Shown: positions 8,932 through 17,196 of the stretch, in pieces
How positions within the stretch are numbered: position 1 is the first letter of the stretch
Layout of the letters: each line of letters starts with the position of its first letter
Notes under the pieces: generated by a model
The model's database searches: none
Told to the model about the DNA's origin: nothing
What the model saw: the letters and a program-made list of their open reading frames with translations, nothing else
NCBI GenBank assembly: GCA_002402175.1
Contig: NVVJ01000004.1
Location: 48,673 to 99,103, forward strand
Length of the DNA stretch: 50,431 bases
Direction of reading: 5' to 3'
Source: SAR86 cluster bacterium
GTDB lineage: Bacteria; Pseudomonadota; Gammaproteobacteria; Pseudomonadales; Pseudohongiellaceae
Program-made: the position numbers and the translations under genes

Positions 8932-10122
8932 TTAACGAGAAACATTCTCATCCCAATTTAACGCATTGAATTTTTCCAACACCGGCATCAAATCTTCTAT
9001 CGATATGGCGCTTAGTTCGCCGCGACTGCTGGATACGGTGGTAGCTTTAAGTATAGCGTTGTAAATGGCTTCTTCAGTGGCTTCCACTGTCGCAGCAAAT
9101 AGCGGAGACATTGCCTCATTGGTTAACACCTCAATAGCAACAGGCGTTGTACTACTACGTGGTTTTCGCACCGCCGGGTTAGTTGAAAAGGCGATGACAT
9201 AATCTCCAGAGCCGTTACTGGCAAAGGAGCCAGTTCGCCCTAATCCCATCATTGCACGTTTGGCCAGGCGGTCGAGGTTGCGCGCATTCAAAGGGGCGTC
9301 GGTTGCGACCACCATCATAATAGACCCATCTTCTTTGTCATTGTCCGCGCCGGGTGCTTGCACAAAACTGCGATAGGAATAATTACTTAACTCGCGGCCA
9401 ACAGGAGCTCCATTCATGCTCAAGGCTCCACCAAAATTGGTTTGAACTAACACGCCAATACTGTAGCCCCCGAGCTCAGCTGGTAGTACTCGAGAGCTGG
9501 TGCCAATGCCGCCTTTCCAGCCAAACGCCTGAGTCCCAGTGCCGGCACCTACGCTACCTTCAACAACGGGGTCTGAATTAGCATTGTTCAGGGCAGCAAA
9601 CACTTCATCGTGCCCAATTGGGTCAGCCCACATATTGTTGACGCGGCTATCATTTGTTTCACCAACTATTGGGTTAAGAGTGTGTTCTCCCATACCTGGT
9701 TGTTCGTACATCCATTCTTTTAATGCATTCGCAGCGCTCCATACGCACAAGGTACAGGTGAGCAAAATCGGGGTTTCGATTTCACCGAATTCACGTACCT
9801 GAGTTTCACCTACAACTTTGCCGTAACCGTTGCCTACATGTATCCACGCGGGAACAGGGTGCGTGTATAAATTCCCGGTTGCAGGAATAATGGCGGTTAC
9901 GCCGGTGCGAATATCATCGCCACGAATAACAGTTTCATGCCCTACCCTTACGCCCTGAACGTCAGTTATTGCATTCATTGGCCCCGTTTCGAAAATGCCT
10001 ATTTCTAAGCCTATATCACGAGCCCTGGGACGTTCGATAGACGATTGCGCCCACGCTTGGCCAGACATTGCCAGCACGGAAAATAGAAGGGCAGAAGAAA
10101 CTATTTTTATTTTGAGGGTCAT
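8932..10122 (-). CDS. P1 family peptidase (DmpA/L-aminopeptidase D-Ala-esterase type), exported
   Basis: Ntn-hydrolase-like aminopeptidase that self-cleaves into two chains and removes N-terminal residues, in some members from beta- or D-amino acids. The mature protein has the family blocks GVTAIIP, the GVRVGHETV region, and GWKGGIGTSSR, whose Ser is the expected nucleophile freed by autoproteolysis. The late LGRTGSFASNGSGDYVIAFS block is also typical. The preferred start is ATG at 10122, which gives a standard signal peptide ending AWAQ. A TTG at 10143 overlapping the upstream stop codon would add seven residues. It follows the epoxide-hydrolase-like gene closely, so the two are likely co-transcribed; both are exported. 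Confidence 0.88.
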   Translation of the reverse strand: MTLKIKIVSSALLFSVLAMSGQAWAQSSIERPRARDIGLEIGIFETGPMNAITDVQGVRVGHETVIRGDDIRTGVTAIIPATGNLYTHPVPAWIHVGNGYGKVVGETQVREFGEIETPILLTCTLCVWSAANALKEWMYEQPGMGEHTLNPIVGETNDSRVNNMWADPIGHDEVFAALNNANSDPVVEGSVGAGTGTQAFGWKGGIGTSSRVLPAELGGYSIGVLVQTNFGGALSMNGAPVGRELSNYSYRSFVQAPGADNDKEDGSIMMVVATDAPLNARNLDRLAKRAMMGLGRTGSFASNGSGDYVIAFSTNPAVRKPRSSTTPVAIEVLTNEAMSPLFAATVEATEEAIYNAILKATTVSSSRGELSAISIEDLMPVLEKFNALNWDENVSR

Positions 10123-10139
10123 TCCGAGCTCGTTTGTTA

Positions 10140-10625
10140 TCAATTGGAAGCTCTAAGGGCATCTGTGTAAGTCGCCAGATTAAAATAGTCGCGCCACTCT
10201 TTTATTTTTCCATTTTGCATTTCAAAAATGCCAAAACAGGGCAGGTCAATATTCTTTCCAGCAGCTATTGTATGATCAATGCGCTCAACCATCACGATGT
10301 CACCCTGGGCAATAATATTCAGAATTTCCCAGTCGGTGCTTTCCCATGGCTGAATGAAATTACTAATAAAATTTCTGACATTGTCGCGGCCCGAAATTGC
10401 CTGGGTTGGAATATTGAAATAAACGCCGTCTTCGGTAAAGTAAGCGGCTAATTCATCCGCATCAAGGTTAGACCAGGCGGCGACAAACTCTCTTATAGTG
10501 GCTTCGTTGTTTGATGTGGCTTGATTTGGCATAGTTTCATCCGCTGCCTGCGAGGAGATAATCTGCGCCAGGCATAAGTAAATTAAGAAAAGGGCTTTTA
10601 AGCTGCTTAGTAGTTTTTTATTCAT
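10140..10625 (-). CDS. Exported limonene-1,2-epoxide hydrolase-like protein (SnoaL/NTF2 fold)
   Basis: A 161-residue protein with a signal peptide (about 1-28) followed by one SnoaL-like alpha+beta barrel. The catalytic set of limonene-epoxide hydrolases appears conserved: Arg115 and Asp117 in ERIDH, and Asp146 in EWRDYF, with the same order and similar spacing as Arg99, Asp101 and Asp132 of the Rhodococcus enzyme. This suggests one-step hydration of an epoxide, but other SnoaL-like proteins share the fold. Secretion is unusual, since characterised family members are cytoplasmic. It is the first gene of a pair with the P1 peptidase. Confidence 0.75.
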   Translation of the reverse strand: MNKKLLSSLKALFLIYLCLAQIISSQAADETMPNQATSNNEATIREFVAAWSNLDADELAAYFTEDGVYFNIPTQAISGRDNVRNFISNFIQPWESTDWEILNIIAQGDIVMVERIDHTIAAGKNIDLPCFGIFEMQNGKIKEWRDYFNLATYTDALRASN

Positions 10626-10837
10626 AGGATATTTGCCTCTAGCTTGTCCCGAAAATCACACCATTAGATTATACCTGTTAGAAGTGCTGTTCGAGGGGGA
10701 TTTTTTAATCCTGTGACTATTTGTAACGATACAGATATTGATCATGGTCTTGATATACCTGCCGTGGTTTATTTGATTAAATACCGAGCAATTTCTTAGG
10801 CGCTTACTATTTCTCTGAAATAAGGAAAACAATAATA

Positions 10838-12862
10838 ATGTCGTTCCGCAGTTCAGCCAAGAACCCACTTTTACAGATTGTCCGTTACTTTCTTTTTGTG
10901 CTCACCGCAGCCGCGCTGTCTTCACCGATGTCTTACGGACAGGCAGGCTTAAGCGATGACGAACTGCAATTGCTAAAGGAAGTTATGCCCGCCGCGCAGA
11001 GCTTTTCTGAAAAATCTGGTGAACCACCTGTATACAAAGCCTTTGGTGAGGTACCTGATAGTGGTGAGGCACCGTTAATTGGCTACCTGTTTGAAACACC
11101 CGATTATCCTCCGGAAGAAATTGGCTACAGTGCGCCCATCCAGGTTTTGGTTGGTATGGATATGGAGGGGATTCTAACTGGAATAAAAGTTCTGTTTTAT
11201 CGTGAGTCCTATAAGAGCATTCGCGGTGATTTTCTTGCCACCGAGCGCTTCCCTAATCAATTCAAAGGGATGTCTGTTAGCGATGGTTTTAAGGTTGGTC
11301 GCGATGTCGATGGAGTGTCGCGAGCTACGCTTACTAGCTGGGCTACTTCAAGAGGAATTCGCAATGCAGCAAGAAGAGTCGCACGCGCCTATTTAACCGA
11401 CTCGGAATACGCAGCGAATGCAGGAAGTGGAACCACGGCCTTGCAGTTACTTGAAAAGCTATCCTGGGAAGACATGAAAGAATCGGGGTTGGTTAAGGAA
11501 TTCGTTATTACATTGGGCGATCTTACCGAGTTGAATCTTTCTATCGCATTTATGGGCCAGGAAGGTCTTGGTGAAATATTGGTAGGTGCTGCAGATTACT
11601 CTCGTGCCGATCGCGAGGCCAGTAGTCGGGTAACCAACGGCAATATGATTCTGGTTGGTATCGATGGCAATGCTTCGGTACCTTTTCGACAGGAACGCCT
11701 GGCTGTGATGCAGGGTGAAGACGTGTATGTTATTGAGCGCCGCCGCTTTGTTTATGTAGGCAGTGCCGACGAAGGAAAAATTGCTGGACACGTACGTTTT
11801 GCCGGCGCGATGGTGCTTGATGAGGCGATTGACCTGGCTCAGCCATTTACCATTTTGTATGACACCGGCGTGGAAGTGGCTTCGTTTGAAGATATCGCAC
11901 AAATTGAATATCAGTTACCCCCGCTTGCGTTGGCATTAGCTGAAGGCCGGCCAGTACCCCCAGAGTTTTTGCCTGAAGTTCCTCGTACCTTTCCCGATTT
12001 TTCAGAATTTGAAGAAGAGACAGTTCTTGAAAGCTTGATTTACAACACGCAATGGTCAGAAGTGGCTGCACTATTGGTGCTATTTGCGCTGGTAATGACG
12101 GCCTTTTTACGCAAGAACTCAACTATTCGTTGGGTGACCCTGACTTATACGCTTTTTTATCTGGGTTTTTACAACGGTACATTTCTATCTGTGTCGCATA
12201 TTACCAATAGCCTGAAACTCGGCCCGTCAATGTTCCTAACAGATTTACCGTTGATGTTAATAATAGTGTTCACTATTGTAACGACTCTTTTTTGGGGAAG
12301 GGTATTTTGCTCATCATTGTGCCCGTTTGGTGCATTGCAAGATTTCTTGACTCGGTTTGTACCGCGCAAATGGCAAAGAGAATTACCTCAGGCAATTCAT
12401 GACAAAGCGCTTTATATTAAGTACGGGATATTGGCAACACTAATAGTGACGGCGTTGACCTTTAGCGAATTGAGTATTTTTCAATATTTTGAACCGTTCG
12501 GTACTATATTTTACCAGAGTCAATCTGTGCTGCTTTGGGCTATTCTAATAGGCTTTCTATTGGCGTCTTCGATGGTTAGCCGTTTTTATTGTCGTTACGC
12601 GTGTCCGCTAGGTGCGGCATTGGGTCTGACTGCACTAATTTCTCCGTGGCGTATTCAGCGCGTGCAGCAATGTCAGGTATGCAAAGTTTGTGAGCGGGCC
12701 TGCCCGACTGGAGCAATACGTGGAGCCGACATTGATTTTAAAGAATGTGTGCGCTGTGATGTTTGTGAAACCAAATTGATTGCTAAAGCAGGTGTTTGTA
12801 AACATTCGGTGGAAGATGTGCAGGCTCGACACAAAACATGGCAGCCAGTTACTGTAAGTTAA
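10838..12862 (+). CDS. NosR/NirI-like membrane flavoprotein with FMN-binding and iron-sulfur domains
   Basis: A 674-residue membrane protein with the NosR architecture. There is an N-terminal hydrophobic leader (about 10-35), then a periplasmic FMN-binding domain with the flavinylation-type motif SRATLTS (161-167, Thr166 the likely attachment site). A periplasmic linker is followed by about five transmembrane helices (from about residue 405) that carry two CxxxCP motifs (CSSLCP and CRYACP). A C-terminal ferredoxin part has CQVCKVCERACP and CVRCDVCE clusters. NosR passes electrons from quinol to the periplasm for N2O reductase, but no nosZ or nosDFY is present, so another periplasmic acceptor is likely. 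It converges on the nitrile hydratase operon with a 4-bp gap. Confidence 0.85.
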   Translation: MSFRSSAKNPLLQIVRYFLFVLTAAALSSPMSYGQAGLSDDELQLLKEVMPAAQSFSEKSGEPPVYKAFGEVPDSGEAPLIGYLFETPDYPPEEIGYSAPIQVLVGMDMEGILTGIKVLFYRESYKSIRGDFLATERFPNQFKGMSVSDGFKVGRDVDGVSRATLTSWATSRGIRNAARRVARAYLTDSEYAANAGSGTTALQLLEKLSWEDMKESGLVKEFVITLGDLTELNLSIAFMGQEGLGEILVGAADYSRADREASSRVTNGNMILVGIDGNASVPFRQERLAVMQGEDVYVIERRRFVYVGSADEGKIAGHVRFAGAMVLDEAIDLAQPFTILYDTGVEVASFEDIAQIEYQLPPLALALAEGRPVPPEFLPEVPRTFPDFSEFEEETVLESLIYNTQWSEVAALLVLFALVMTAFLRKNSTIRWVTLTYTLFYLGFYNGTFLSVSHITNSLKLGPSMFLTDLPLMLIIVFTIVTTLFWGRVFCSSLCPFGALQDFLTRFVPRKWQRELPQAIHDKALYIKYGILATLIVTALTFSELSIFQYFEPFGTIFYQSQSVLLWAILIGFLLASSMVSRFYCRYACPLGAALGLTALISPWRIQRVQQCQVCKVCERACPTGAIRGADIDFKECVRCDVCETKLIAKAGVCKHSVEDVQARHKTWQPVTVS

Positions 12863-12866
12863 TCGT

Positions 12867-13244
12867 CTATGGTTTGCTGTCGGCGGCCGAAAGTTCAATT
12901 GGCTTTCCATGAGGCGTGTTGATGTAGGCGCTGTGCCATTTTCTTTTACGTTCGATTAGTTCGTCTTTCGCAGACAGGTTTTTAGTAATGGTGATTTTCT
13001 CTAAAGCTTTTAGCCAGTGTTGATAGTAGGTATTACCTAAATCATCGTCTCCGTGGCTTTGTGCGAGCCGAATTTCCTCACTGAGTACATCCGCCCATTC
13101 CTGCCAGCTAAATATGCCTTTTTCATGTAAGGCTATTACCAGAGAAAACGCCTGGGCTTCCCAGGGTTCTTTGAAAATTGGACCTTCATCATCACGAGGC
13201 TGGAAAGGATGAGGCGCGTTTATGCGCTGCTTATTCTTGGGCAA
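12867..13244 (-). CDS. Nitrile hydratase accessory/activator protein (cobalt type)
   Basis: Small helper protein of cobalt-type nitrile hydratases, thought to swap into the enzyme and deliver cobalt to the alpha subunit. The 125-residue length fits. It resembles the N-terminal domain of the beta subunit: FKEPWEAQAFSLVIALHEKG, SWQEWADVLSEEI, and a GNTYYQHWLKALE motif matching the [10 protein letters not shown] of the beta subunit. Its start lies inside the 3' end of the beta gene (14-bp overlap), so translation is probably coupled. Last gene of the four-gene operon. Confidence 0.85.
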   Translation of the reverse strand: MPKNKQRINAPHPFQPRDDEGPIFKEPWEAQAFSLVIALHEKGIFSWQEWADVLSEEIRLAQSHGDDDLGNTYYQHWLKALEKITITKNLSAKDELIERKRKWHSAYINTPHGKPIELSAADSKP

Positions 13245-13884
13245 TTGCGTTGCTCGCCTTGGTTAAGTAGGGTTCCCAAAGATCAATAAGTACCTCAACA
13301 TTCTCTGAATGAGCACCCCATAAATCGCTTCCTGTAAACCCTATCGTGTATAGGTGTTCTCCCACGTGTTCGTCGTGCGCATTTTTGTCGGGGAAAGTAT
13401 GACAACCGATATGCGCGATAACTATTCCTGTCGCGCCCTGAGCATATCCAGGTACTCTTGTATGGCCTTTGTTGTTGCTAGTCTTTATATTTACCGAATC
13501 ACCGACGGCATAGGCCGGAGGTTGCTGAGTTTTCAACACGCTGCTAGTGCCAGATGTTAAAATCTTCTTAGCTTCTGCTACATTGGGAACTCTGAGTTTG
13601 GGAGGCGATTCGTTTTCTACTAGTAAGTCTTTTTCTGCTAGAAGTTTTTCAATGCCGACTAACCAGTTTTCATAGTAGGAATTGTTTAAATAGTCAGCAG
13701 GGTTTTGCCGTTCTCTGGCATGGCGAGACTCATCAATATTCCATTTTCCTAACATGCCTGTTGCTAGCGTAATTCCGAAAACTCGACGCTCCCAGTTTGT
13801 GTGAAAAACAGGCTCTAGGTTTTCAGCTTCAGGGTTTATTTTTCCCATACCCTGGACGCCACCAAGATCGTGACCACCTTTCAT
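13231..13884 (-). CDS. nthB: Nitrile hydratase, beta subunit
   Basis: Structural subunit of nitrile hydratase, which hydrates nitriles to amides in the cytoplasm. At 217 residues it has the usual layout: an N-terminal part starting [14 protein letters not shown], the helical block [28 protein letters not shown], and [16 protein letters not shown]. An SH3-like C-terminal barrel contains VGDSVNIK and [15 protein letters not shown]. The ATG overlaps the alpha-subunit stop by 4 bases, the classic coupling for a 1:1 complex. Confidence 0.92.
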   Translation of the reverse strand: MKGGHDLGGVQGMGKINPEAENLEPVFHTNWERRVFGITLATGMLGKWNIDESRHARERQNPADYLNNSYYENWLVGIEKLLAEKDLLVENESPPKLRVPNVAEAKKILTSGTSSVLKTQQPPAYAVGDSVNIKTSNNKGHTRVPGYAQGATGIVIAHIGCHTFPDKNAHDEHVGEHLYTIGFTGSDLWGAHSENVEVLIDLWEPYLTKASNAIAQE

Positions 13885-14507
13885 GATTGCGGCTCGTTCG
13901 AGTCGTCTGATAAGTGCGCCAATTCCACGCCGATCATTGAATTACGACTAACCAAGGGTTGAAGCCTTTCCTCGCTCCAATTTTCTGTTCCGGCAGGCTG
14001 TTGAGGTAGCACTAAATAGCGCATTTCCGATGTGGAATCCCATACTTTTAGTTTGACAGTGGAGTCGAGGCGGGTGCCAAACTCTTCCAGTACGCAGCGT
14101 GGCTCCCTTACTGCTCGCGACCGATAGGGTGCTGACTTATACCATGTGGGTGGCAAGCCCAGCACAGTCCATGGATAGCAGGAACATAGTGTACAGACAA
14201 CGAGGTTATGGACATCGTTAGTGTTCTCTACCACTTTCAGATGCTCGCCCTGTCTGCCGCAGTAGCCTAGGCTAGCGACGGCTTCAGTGGCGTCATTCAA
14301 TAGCGCTATTTTGAATTCAGGATCGGTCCAGGCTTTGGCTACCACGTGAGCACCATTACGTGGCCCTACCTTGTGCTCGTAGGTATCGATGATGGCATTT
14401 AGTGTTTCTGGATTGACCAGGCCTTTCTCTATCAGCAGGCTTTCGAGAGCTTTTACTCTGAGCTCCAGGTCTGAGGGTGGCTCGGTATGATCATGGTCAT
14501 GAGTCAT
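13881..14507 (-). CDS. nthA: Nitrile hydratase, alpha subunit (cobalt type)
   Basis: Metal-bearing subunit of nitrile hydratase. The claw motif is [10 protein letters not shown], with ligands Cys105, Cys108 and Cys110; Thr rather than Ser after the first Cys marks the Co(III) type. Two of these Cys are oxidised to sulfinate and sulfenate in characterised enzymes. The [14 protein letters not shown] block, with Arg residues from the alpha/beta interface, is also conserved. The N-terminus is His/Asp rich ([10 protein letters not shown]), a possible metal-handling tail. It begins 12 bases after the stop of the upstream cytochrome/copper monooxygenase gene. No amidase, aldoxime dehydratase or cobalt transporter gene is adjacent. 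Confidence 0.93.
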   Translation of the reverse strand: MTHDHDHTEPPSDLELRVKALESLLIEKGLVNPETLNAIIDTYEHKVGPRNGAHVVAKAWTDPEFKIALLNDATEAVASLGYCGRQGEHLKVVENTNDVHNLVVCTLCSCYPWTVLGLPPTWYKSAPYRSRAVREPRCVLEEFGTRLDSTVKLKVWDSTSEMRYLVLPQQPAGTENWSEERLQPLVSRNSMIGVELAHLSDDSNEPQS

Positions 14508-14519
14508 TGAGCTACTAAC

Positions 14520-15893
14520 CTACTGACTGTCTTCGGTTAACCAGCTTAAATCGTCCTGGCTCTGGTCTAGCAGGTCTGTTCGTTCGCGCCTACGCAGGTC
14601 TGCTTTTCTTGCCGTTTGCAGAACATCTTCGGGAATATCCTCACCAACAACAATGCCGCGTCGTGTTGTCGGGGCAAAATAGATGCGCGCATTGGCCATT
14701 TCGTCTGTGGTGGCGGGGCCGTACTCAACGGCTGCTGTAGGGTCTGGATTCCAACGATTCGAATCAGAATTGTCGAACCACCAACTCATGTGCAAAGTTG
14801 ATCCGGCTGGAAGAAATTTTGGCTGCTTGTATTCATACAGAAATTGCCAGTTAAAATCGTATTCTGGAACCCATAGTAGGACTTCCCTTTCGCCATCGGG
14901 ATACTCTACTTCATAGCGCATTGCTTTTCCGCGGTAGTGCATGTGCGGACCCATGGATAACAAAAATATATCTTCTTCTATGACATGGGTGTTGGTTACT
15001 TTGAAATTTGGGTCGCCGGGCGGAATAGTCCAGCCGCTGTGTGGTAACAGATTTGTTTCTACAACGTGGTCAATGACATCGCCGTCTTCGTAAAAGACAA
15101 AACCGGCGCGTGTTAAATCAGTAACCGCCGTGCCTTCGCCTGAATTTTTATGGTAGTGAATATTGACGGTAATGAATGGATCTTCTGGCATCAATACACC
15201 CCAACCTTCGGGGTAAGTGAACGGGCCTCGGCCGGGTACGCCTACGCCCATGTGGCTGGAAACAATATGGTGAACCCAGGGACCACCTGGATCAAGTTCA
15301 GCTTTAGCAACCCACTTAGGACTGTCATGGGCGCCTGCAGGCACAGGCATTTGCACTGTGGGTTGCCAGTCTACAATGTCATCTTCTATATATACTGGTC
15401 GATCAAATTGAACTATAAGGTCGGGATCACCTATCCACCAACCGGATTCTGGCAGTATAGTGGTTCCTTCAGATGTGCTCATTTCTCCACTGGGTTTGTC
15501 GTCCGGATTTCCTTCTAGCGCACCGCCATCGACCCAGGCAACGAGTAGTTCTAATTCGGCATCATCAATGTAGCGTTCTTCTTTAAATTCACCGCGATGT
15601 CGCTCGTGGGCACCCCAGGGAGGCATATAACCTGTAAGCAGGGCATTTTTAATGAGAGGGGCCCAAGTTTTAGCTGGAGCATAATCCATTAATGACATTG
15701 GAGCGGATATACCGCCTACGTCCGGGCCGTCAGGCTGATGGCACGCCACACAATTCTTCTGAAAAACGGGCAGGGCATCTGCATAAAAAGTAGGTGCTGA
15801 ATCATCTGCGTAAGCATGGTTCAGGCAGCTTACGGCTAGAACAAGTAAAGGTTTGTTAAGATGCCAGGGGAATGACATAGATTGGGATTTCAT
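14520..15893 (-). CDS. Cytochrome c fused to a copper type II (PHM/DBM-like) monooxygenase-type domain, exported
   Basis: A 457-residue exported protein with a signal peptide of about 29 residues. First comes a cytochrome c domain with CVACH (Cys48, Cys51, His52) and a likely axial Met90. It is followed by a two-lobe domain resembling peptidylglycine alpha-hydroxylating and dopamine beta-monooxygenases. Candidate first-copper ligands are His208-His209 (WVHHIV) and His246 or His248 (NIHYHKN). Candidate second-copper ligands are His317 and His319 (GPHMHYRG) and Met369 (TLHMSWW). Such enzymes use O2 and two single electrons to hydroxylate C-H bonds; the fused heme could supply the electrons. It is the first gene of the nitrile hydratase operon. 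The ligand mapping is by motif order, not by alignment. Confidence 0.8.
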   Translation of the reverse strand: MKSQSMSFPWHLNKPLLVLAVSCLNHAYADDSAPTFYADALPVFQKNCVACHQPDGPDVGGISAPMSLMDYAPAKTWAPLIKNALLTGYMPPWGAHERHRGEFKEERYIDDAELELLVAWVDGGALEGNPDDKPSGEMSTSEGTTILPESGWWIGDPDLIVQFDRPVYIEDDIVDWQPTVQMPVPAGAHDSPKWVAKAELDPGGPWVHHIVSSHMGVGVPGRGPFTYPEGWGVLMPEDPFITVNIHYHKNSGEGTAVTDLTRAGFVFYEDGDVIDHVVETNLLPHSGWTIPPGDPNFKVTNTHVIEEDIFLLSMGPHMHYRGKAMRYEVEYPDGEREVLLWVPEYDFNWQFLYEYKQPKFLPAGSTLHMSWWFDNSDSNRWNPDPTAAVEYGPATTDEMANARIYFAPTTRRGIVVGEDIPEDVLQTARKADLRRRERTDLLDQSQDDLSWLTEDSQ

Positions 15894-16122
15894 GCTGTGT
15901 CCCTTTTTTATTGTTAATTACTGAAGCTCATACAGAGACTAATAGCTGACGTGGGAAAAGTCTAAGGGTTTCCCTCTTTCGGTTAGTTACAAAGATTGAT
16001 AGTAATCGTAAAAAGCGATTGATAGAATCGACTATTATCGTTGTACCGATAAAATTTAATGCACTACTATGTGCCTAAGATAGTAGAAAACCCAAATAGA
16101 CAATTAACAAGGTAGTGAAACC

Positions 16123-16647
16123 ATGAAGTTAAGTGTTCCAGAGATAGTGTTCAAAACCCGCGTTAGAGATGAATCAGTTTCAGGTGACAATCCTTTCATC
16201 TGGAAAGATGTCAGTAGCTCTGAGATTTTCAGTAATCGAAAAGTAGTTGTGTTCGCGCTACCAGGTGCTTTCACACCCACTTGTAGTAGTACGCATGTTC
16301 CCGGCTATGAGTCTCAATACGATGAATTAATACAGCAGGGAATCGACGAAGTTTATTGCCTTAGTGTTAATGATGCATTCTCAATGTATCAATGGGGCAA
16401 GCAGCTAGAGGTAAGTAAGGTTCAATTGTTGCCAGATGGAAACGGAGACTTTAGTCGAGGTATGGGCATGTTGGTTAAAAAGGATAACCTTGGTTTTGGC
16501 ATGCGCTCATGGCGCTACTCGATGCTTGTAGAGAATGGCGAAGTCATTCAATTATTCTCCGAAGCAGGAAAAGTTGATAATTGCGGCAGCGATCCATTTG
16601 AGTGTAGTGATGCGAATACTATGCTGGACTATCTGAAGTCTCGATAG
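16123..16647 (+). CDS. Peroxiredoxin (Prx5 type)
   Basis: Cytoplasmic thiol peroxidase that reduces hydrogen peroxide and organic hydroperoxides. The peroxidatic Cys54 lies in the motif AFTPTCSSTHVPGYE characteristic of the Prx5 group. The conserved MYQWGKQL and GMRSWRYSMLVENGEV blocks follow, the latter holding the active-site Arg. Additional Cys residues (Cys79 and two near the C-terminus in VDNCGSDPFEC) could resolve the sulfenate. There is no fused glutaredoxin domain; the protein ends at 174 residues. It is single-gene, with a strong terminator behind it, and divergent from the copper monooxygenase operon over 229 bp. Confidence 0.9.
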   Translation: MKLSVPEIVFKTRVRDESVSGDNPFIWKDVSSSEIFSNRKVVVFALPGAFTPTCSSTHVPGYESQYDELIQQGIDEVYCLSVNDAFSMYQWGKQLEVSKVQLLPDGNGDFSRGMGMLVKKDNLGFGMRSWRYSMLVENGEVIQLFSEAGKVDNCGSDPFECSDANTMLDYLKSR

Positions 16648-16653
16648 TTGCAT

Positions 16654-16685
16654 CGTCAGTAAGAAAAGAACGTCAGTAAGAAAAG
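16654..16685 (+). repeat. Tandem 15-bp direct repeat (17-bp period)
   Basis: CGTCAGTAAGAAAAG occurs twice in a row with two bases between, directly after the peroxiredoxin stop. The second copy runs into the terminator stem. It is most likely a local slippage duplication. Confidence 0.7.
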
Positions 16686-16735
16686 GGCATATTTATTTTT
16701 CGGTCAGAATACCCGAAAAATAAATATGCCCTTTT
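16681..16735. terminator. Long bidirectional rho-independent terminator after the peroxiredoxin gene
   Basis: A perfect 23-bp inverted repeat: the left arm begins AAAAGGGCATATTTATTT and the right arm ends AAATATGCCCTTTT, with a 9-base loop and a run of T after the right arm. The A tract on the left makes it usable in both directions. It separates the peroxiredoxin gene from the DUF3325 operon. Confidence 0.85.
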
Positions 16736-16775
16736 TTTTATGCCCACCAATCTTCAATTTTAACGTAATCTAAGT

Positions 16776-16794
16776 AAGAATGGTTAGCATTTGC
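16776..16794 (+). promoter_or_regulatory. Possible Fur box upstream of the DUF3325-DUF3649-PepSY operon
   Basis: The 19-mer AAGAATGGTTAGCATTTGC matches 12 of 19 positions of the classical Fur consensus (GATAATGATAATCATTATC) and lies about 90 bases before the first start codon. Iron control would fit the operon type. The match is modest and unsupported by a defined promoter. Confidence 0.35.
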
Positions 16795-16881
16795 ATTTAA
16801 GATATTAATGTGTAAAATCTACCGAGCAAGCTTGGCCTTTTCCTTGTAAGGCTCAATCTGCTTTAAAGGAGGGGTTTTACA

Positions 16882-17196
16882 TTGATCGTTGCGGCAGTTT
16901 TACTTTGGTTTGCTAGTCTTTGTGCGTATCTGTGTTCTCGTCAGCAAACTTTTTTGCCTAAGCCCATAGAAAAGCTCACAGGTTGGGGGCTTTTTACATT
17001 ACTAGGATTTCTGGCATGGCTGTTCATGCTTGGGACGTTTGATCCAGTAACGGCTATATTCATAGTTGTGGCGTTCGTAATGGCCGCATGGATTGCGATT
17101 GTTCTGGTTCGAGGACATTCTCAAGCTACTCTAATTTCATTCTCTTCTTGTGGTGCTCTTATCTCGGCGACAATTTTTGGCCTAGGAGCATTCTGA
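16882..17196 (+). CDS. DUF3325-like small inner-membrane protein
   Basis: A 104-residue, almost wholly hydrophobic protein with three or four predicted membrane helices. It starts at TTG: an excellent ribosome-binding site (AAGGAGGGG, 16866-16874) sits 7 bases upstream and no nearby ATG fits. In size, composition and position before a DUF3649 gene and a PepSY gene it matches DUF3325 proteins, which recur in siderophore and TonB-receptor-linked operons. Its stop overlaps the next start codon (TGATG). Function is unknown; the family call rests partly on context. Confidence 0.6.
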   Translation: MIVAAVLLWFASLCAYLCSRQQTFLPKPIEKLTGWGLFTLLGFLAWLFMLGTFDPVTAIFIVVAFVMAAWIAIVLVRGHSQATLISFSSCGALISATIFGLGAF

